Assembly: GCA_002405405.1 (NCBI GenBank)
Contig: DHLT01000039.1
Span: 1-15,570, forward strand
Reading direction: 5' to 3'
DNA: 15,570 bases
Origin: Ignavibacteria bacterium UBA4661
Lineage (GTDB): Bacteria; Bacteroidota; Ignavibacteria; Kapaibacteriales; UBA4661
Under the pieces are notes generated by a model. It had not been told where the DNA came from and made no database searches. It worked only from the letters and a program-made list of their open reading frames with translations. Made by a program: the position numbers and the translations under genes. Below are positions 13,743-15,570 of the stretch, one piece after another (the stretch's first letter is position 1; each line of letters begins with the position of its first letter).

Positions 13743-14441
13743 CTATTGGTGCGGAGTCGGCATATTTCTTTCATGGGGCGGTGGTGGCATACCCTCGCGC
13801 AGCGGACGGTCATTGCCACTACCATTCTGTGGGGGATTCCCTTCACGCGGACCACCCTGTCCCGGAGGCAGTGGCATACCGCCTTCAGGTCCGCGCTCGC
13901 CGGGTGGACGGCGCGGTGGGCTAAGGATAGCACTCACGAGTTGTGGTAAGATTTTCTGAAATTTCTCTTTTTGGTCGGGACGTAGAATATGACTCAACTC
14001 GACAAAGTGATTGTAGGTTAGGTCGGCTTTTCCGATAACAATTTTTGCCATCAATCGCTCAAGCGATTCTTTGTCTTCGCTGTTCATTGCTCCTTTGGAG
14101 AGTAAATCAAAATATCGTTGGAGTGTTTTGTTGTAGAGATTATCATGCTCGTCCATGCGCTTGCGATGGTCTGTACGCAGCCGTAAATGTTGTGCTACTT
14201 GCGCTGAATCGAGATCTAATTCTTGTCGAATACGCTCGTGTAAGGGCATTTGTCTGCCTTGCTCATCAGGCATTTTACCGATAAAACGATTGACAGCACC
14301 TTGCGTTGTATCTTCGGGAAAGAAGGTACGCTTAGTGCTCGCCGATGTATAAGTCATAAACCCGACAAGTGCGGCATTCAGCACGAATAAAATAATTGTA
14401 CTCAAGAGAAAAAGTTTCGCGCGTCCCATGGAGATCACCAT
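13743..14441 (-). CDS. Spy/CpxP-like periplasmic stress protein with Pro/Gly-rich tail
   Basis: A 232-residue protein with one N-terminal membrane segment (about residues 9-31), which either anchors it or acts as a signal. A mostly helical domain follows (about 66-173): LDLDSAQVAQHLRLRTDHRKRMDEHDNLYNK and later ELSHILRPDQKEKFQKILPQL, the pattern of heavy-metal-resistor and LTxxQ/CpxP-like proteins. These proteins act as periplasmic chaperones or metal-stress sensors. Residues 174-232 are a proline/glycine tail with repeated PPG, GGP and MPPPP stretches. An ATG at 14429 is an alternative start. The gene follows a small anti-sigma-like gene by 69 nt on the same strand, and such proteins are often encoded beside ECF sigma factors in related bacteria. 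Confidence 0.72.
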   Translation of the reverse strand: MVISMGRAKLFLLSTIILFVLNAALVGFMTYTSASTKRTFFPEDTTQGAVNRFIGKMPDEQGRQMPLHERIRQELDLDSAQVAQHLRLRTDHRKRMDEHDNLYNKTLQRYFDLLSKGAMNSEDKESLERLMAKIVIGKADLTYNHFVELSHILRPDQKEKFQKILPQLVSAILSPPRRPPGERGPEGGMPLPPGQGGPREGNPPQNGSGNDRPLREGMPPPPHERNMPTPHQ

Positions 14442-14510
14442 TGTGTCAGAATGCAAGAGAAAAAAGATGCTCTATTTTGTTTATGGAAAAACTATCTGCT
14501 TCTTAGCTGT

Positions 14511-14885
14511 TTATTCCATAAAAAGATGAAAGTTGGGATTCAACTCATTTGTTTGAGTTTGCTGTTGAGAATTTGTCGAAGGAGCTACACGAGGGACTTG
14601 CTGTATGCTCGCCCATGACCATAGTGCCCAGCAATTCATACCAAAAACACACAGTGCCATAGCAAATGCCATACGTACTGTGCGTGTTGGCACATAATCG
14701 GCAAGCACGGAGGGCGACTGCTCTGCACGCAAACGGTCTTCGCGAATGCGGTGCATGATATTCGAGTACAGTTGATCACTCGGTTCAACCGGTGTAAATC
14801 CGTTGGCACTACCAAGAACAGATTCAATCCATTCATCGCGTCGCGTATATTCGGTGTTATCCGTATTGTGATTATCGGTATACAT
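14511..14885 (-). CDS. Short single-helix membrane protein, probable anti-sigma factor
   Basis: A 124-residue protein with one membrane segment at about 70-92 (VRMAFAMALCVFGMNCWALWSW). The cytosolic N-terminal part has EPSDQLYSNIMHRIRED (residues 34-50), a P..LY..I...I pattern common to short anti-sigma-like proteins of Bacteroidota. There is no HxxxCxxC zinc finger. The periplasmic tail is short and Gln/Asn-rich. ATG 14885 is preferred over TTG 14963, as AAGGA lies 10 nt upstream. It stands between the ECF sigma gene and the CpxP-like gene, the usual place of an anti-sigma factor, and has its own motif-bearing promoter candidate. Membership is inferred from position and topology, not from a clear domain. 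Confidence 0.6.
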   Translation of the reverse strand: MYTDNHNTDNTEYTRRDEWIESVLGSANGFTPVEPSDQLYSNIMHRIREDRLRAEQSPSVLADYVPTRTVRMAFAMALCVFGMNCWALWSWASIQQVPRVAPSTNSQQQTQTNELNPNFHLFME

Positions 14886-15008
14886 GATGTTTTGTTCCTT
14901 GAGAATGCAGTTTTCAGCGAAGTTGAGAAGTCTAAGCCGATTCCTGAGCGCATATGAAGACAAACTATCAATTTCATGTGCATTTGAGATTGAAACCCTT
15001 CTATGCTC

Positions 15009-15035
15009 TTAGACGATAGTAATGAAGAAATCCTT
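15009..15035 (-). promoter_or_regulatory. Candidate ECF-type promoter upstream of the anti-sigma candidate
   Basis: On the minus strand: AAGGATTT, 12 nt, CGTCTAA, then GAGCATA. It lies between the sigma gene stop (15085) and the next start (14885), predicting a leader of about 115 nt. It suggests that the anti-sigma and CpxP-like genes can be transcribed apart from the sigma gene under its own control. Confidence 0.65.
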
Positions 15036-15084
15036 TGGTGATATTTTCACTCTTTAGCAACAATGTGAACTTTATAGCGAAGTA

Positions 15085-15570
15085 TTATCCACTGTCATTT
15101 TTTAATTCCTTGTATACCTCAATAAGCTGTGTGCGAAGATTCTGTTTAGCACGTTGAAGCAGAGATTCCACTGCTTTGATGCCAAGATGCATAATATCGG
15201 CAATTTGCTGCTGTGACATATCTTCGATATATTTCAAAATAAATGCTGTTTTTTGTTGGTCGGGCAGTGTTTCAAGAGCTTTGTAGAGTGTTGCAGCTTG
15301 TTCGCTTTGTTCGAGCAGTACACCCGGATGCCGATAGTCGGGTATGTCGTGGAGTGTTTCCCCGCTGTCACCCCACAGTGAGGTCAAAAATGCCCAACGT
15401 TTTTTGCGTTTTTTATGACGAAGAAAATCAAGTGATGCATTGACCGTAATACGATACACCCATGTTTCAAGTGCTGCCTGCTCGCGAAAATTTGGGAGTG
15501 CTTTGTATGCTTGAACGAATACTTCTTGAGCAATTTCTTCGGCATCTTCCGTAAGATGCACATAGTGCAG
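15085..15570 (-). CDS. ECF-type RNA polymerase sigma-70 factor, C-terminal part (start outside window)
   Basis: The frame is open to the window edge; at least 161 residues are visible. Region 2 begins near the edge with DAEEIAQEVFVQAYKALPNF and continues with LETWVYRITVNASLDFLRHKKRKKR, which holds the core-binding and -10-recognition helices. Region 4 is LYKALETLPDQQKTAFILKYIEDMSQQQIADIMHLGIKAVESLLQRAKQNLR, with the helix-turn-helix for the -35. There is no extra domain, as expected for an ECF factor of about 180-200 residues. It is followed by an anti-sigma-like and a CpxP-like gene, which suggests control by envelope stress. It is the natural candidate to read the AAGGATTT/CGTCTAA promoters found in this window. 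Confidence 0.93.
   Translation of the reverse strand: MHYVHLTEDAEEIAQEVFVQAYKALPNFREQAALETWVYRITVNASLDFLRHKKRKKRWAFLTSLWGDSGETLHDIPDYRHPGVLLEQSEQAATLYKALETLPDQQKTAFILKYIEDMSQQQIADIMHLGIKAVESLLQRAKQNLRTQLIEVYKELKNDSG

Noticed and set aside
1..15570. CRISPR array, tRNA, rRNA or mobile element
   Set aside because: No regularly spaced direct repeats, no cloverleaf-like sequence, no transposase or integrase motifs and no terminal repeats were seen on either strand.

Overview
The window looks like chromosomal DNA of a Gram-negative bacterium of moderate GC content, most likely in the Bacteroidota/FCB neighbourhood. The reasons are a Crp/Fnr fragment of the type common in Bacteroidota, many predicted lipoproteins, and a sigma/short anti-sigma/CpxP-like layout familiar from that group. 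Clear Shine-Dalgarno sequences precede several genes, so a typical Bacteroides-like genome is less likely than a deeper relative. The exact lineage cannot be fixed from this sequence. No rRNA, tRNA, CRISPR array, transposase or integrase was seen.

Layout, left to right. Positions 1-2095 (+) hold the end of a Crp/Fnr regulator, three small unrecognised or poorly known membrane proteins and a nucleotidyltransferase-fold protein. Positions 2110-5010 (+) hold a bufferin/HvfA-type RiPP operon: a 70-residue precursor with a signal peptide and three CKS repeats, a DUF692 multinuclear iron oxidase (MNIO), a DUF2063 partner fused in coupling to it, and a DoxX membrane protein. A hairpin terminator sits between the precursor gene and the enzyme genes. 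Positions 5136-7388 (+) encode a solitary methyl-accepting chemotaxis protein. Positions 7444-9694 (+) encode an exported aminopeptidase P and a lipoprotein MsrA. A 17-bp-stem terminator then separates convergent genes. From 15570 down to 9822 (-) lie an ECF sigma factor (start outside the window), a short membrane protein placed like an anti-sigma factor, a Spy/CpxP-like protein, a YHYH protein, a MORN/YwqK-like lipoprotein, an SCO1-type copper chaperone and a di-haem cytochrome c peroxidase.

The most interesting signal is a shared promoter-like motif, AAGGATTT - 12 nt - CGTCTAA. It occurs with identical spacing on the minus strand upstream of the anti-sigma candidate, of the YHYH-MORN-SCO genes and of the cytochrome c peroxidase gene. 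A fourth, slightly diverged copy (AAGG - 15 nt - CGTCTAA) lies on the plus strand about 80 nt upstream of the RiPP precursor start. The shape fits an ECF sigma promoter, and an ECF sigma gene lies in the window. My inference is that one envelope-stress (perhaps copper or oxidative) sigma factor controls both the RiPP metallophore operon and the SCO/peroxidase/YHYH module. The motif copies are seen directly; the regulatory link is not proven.
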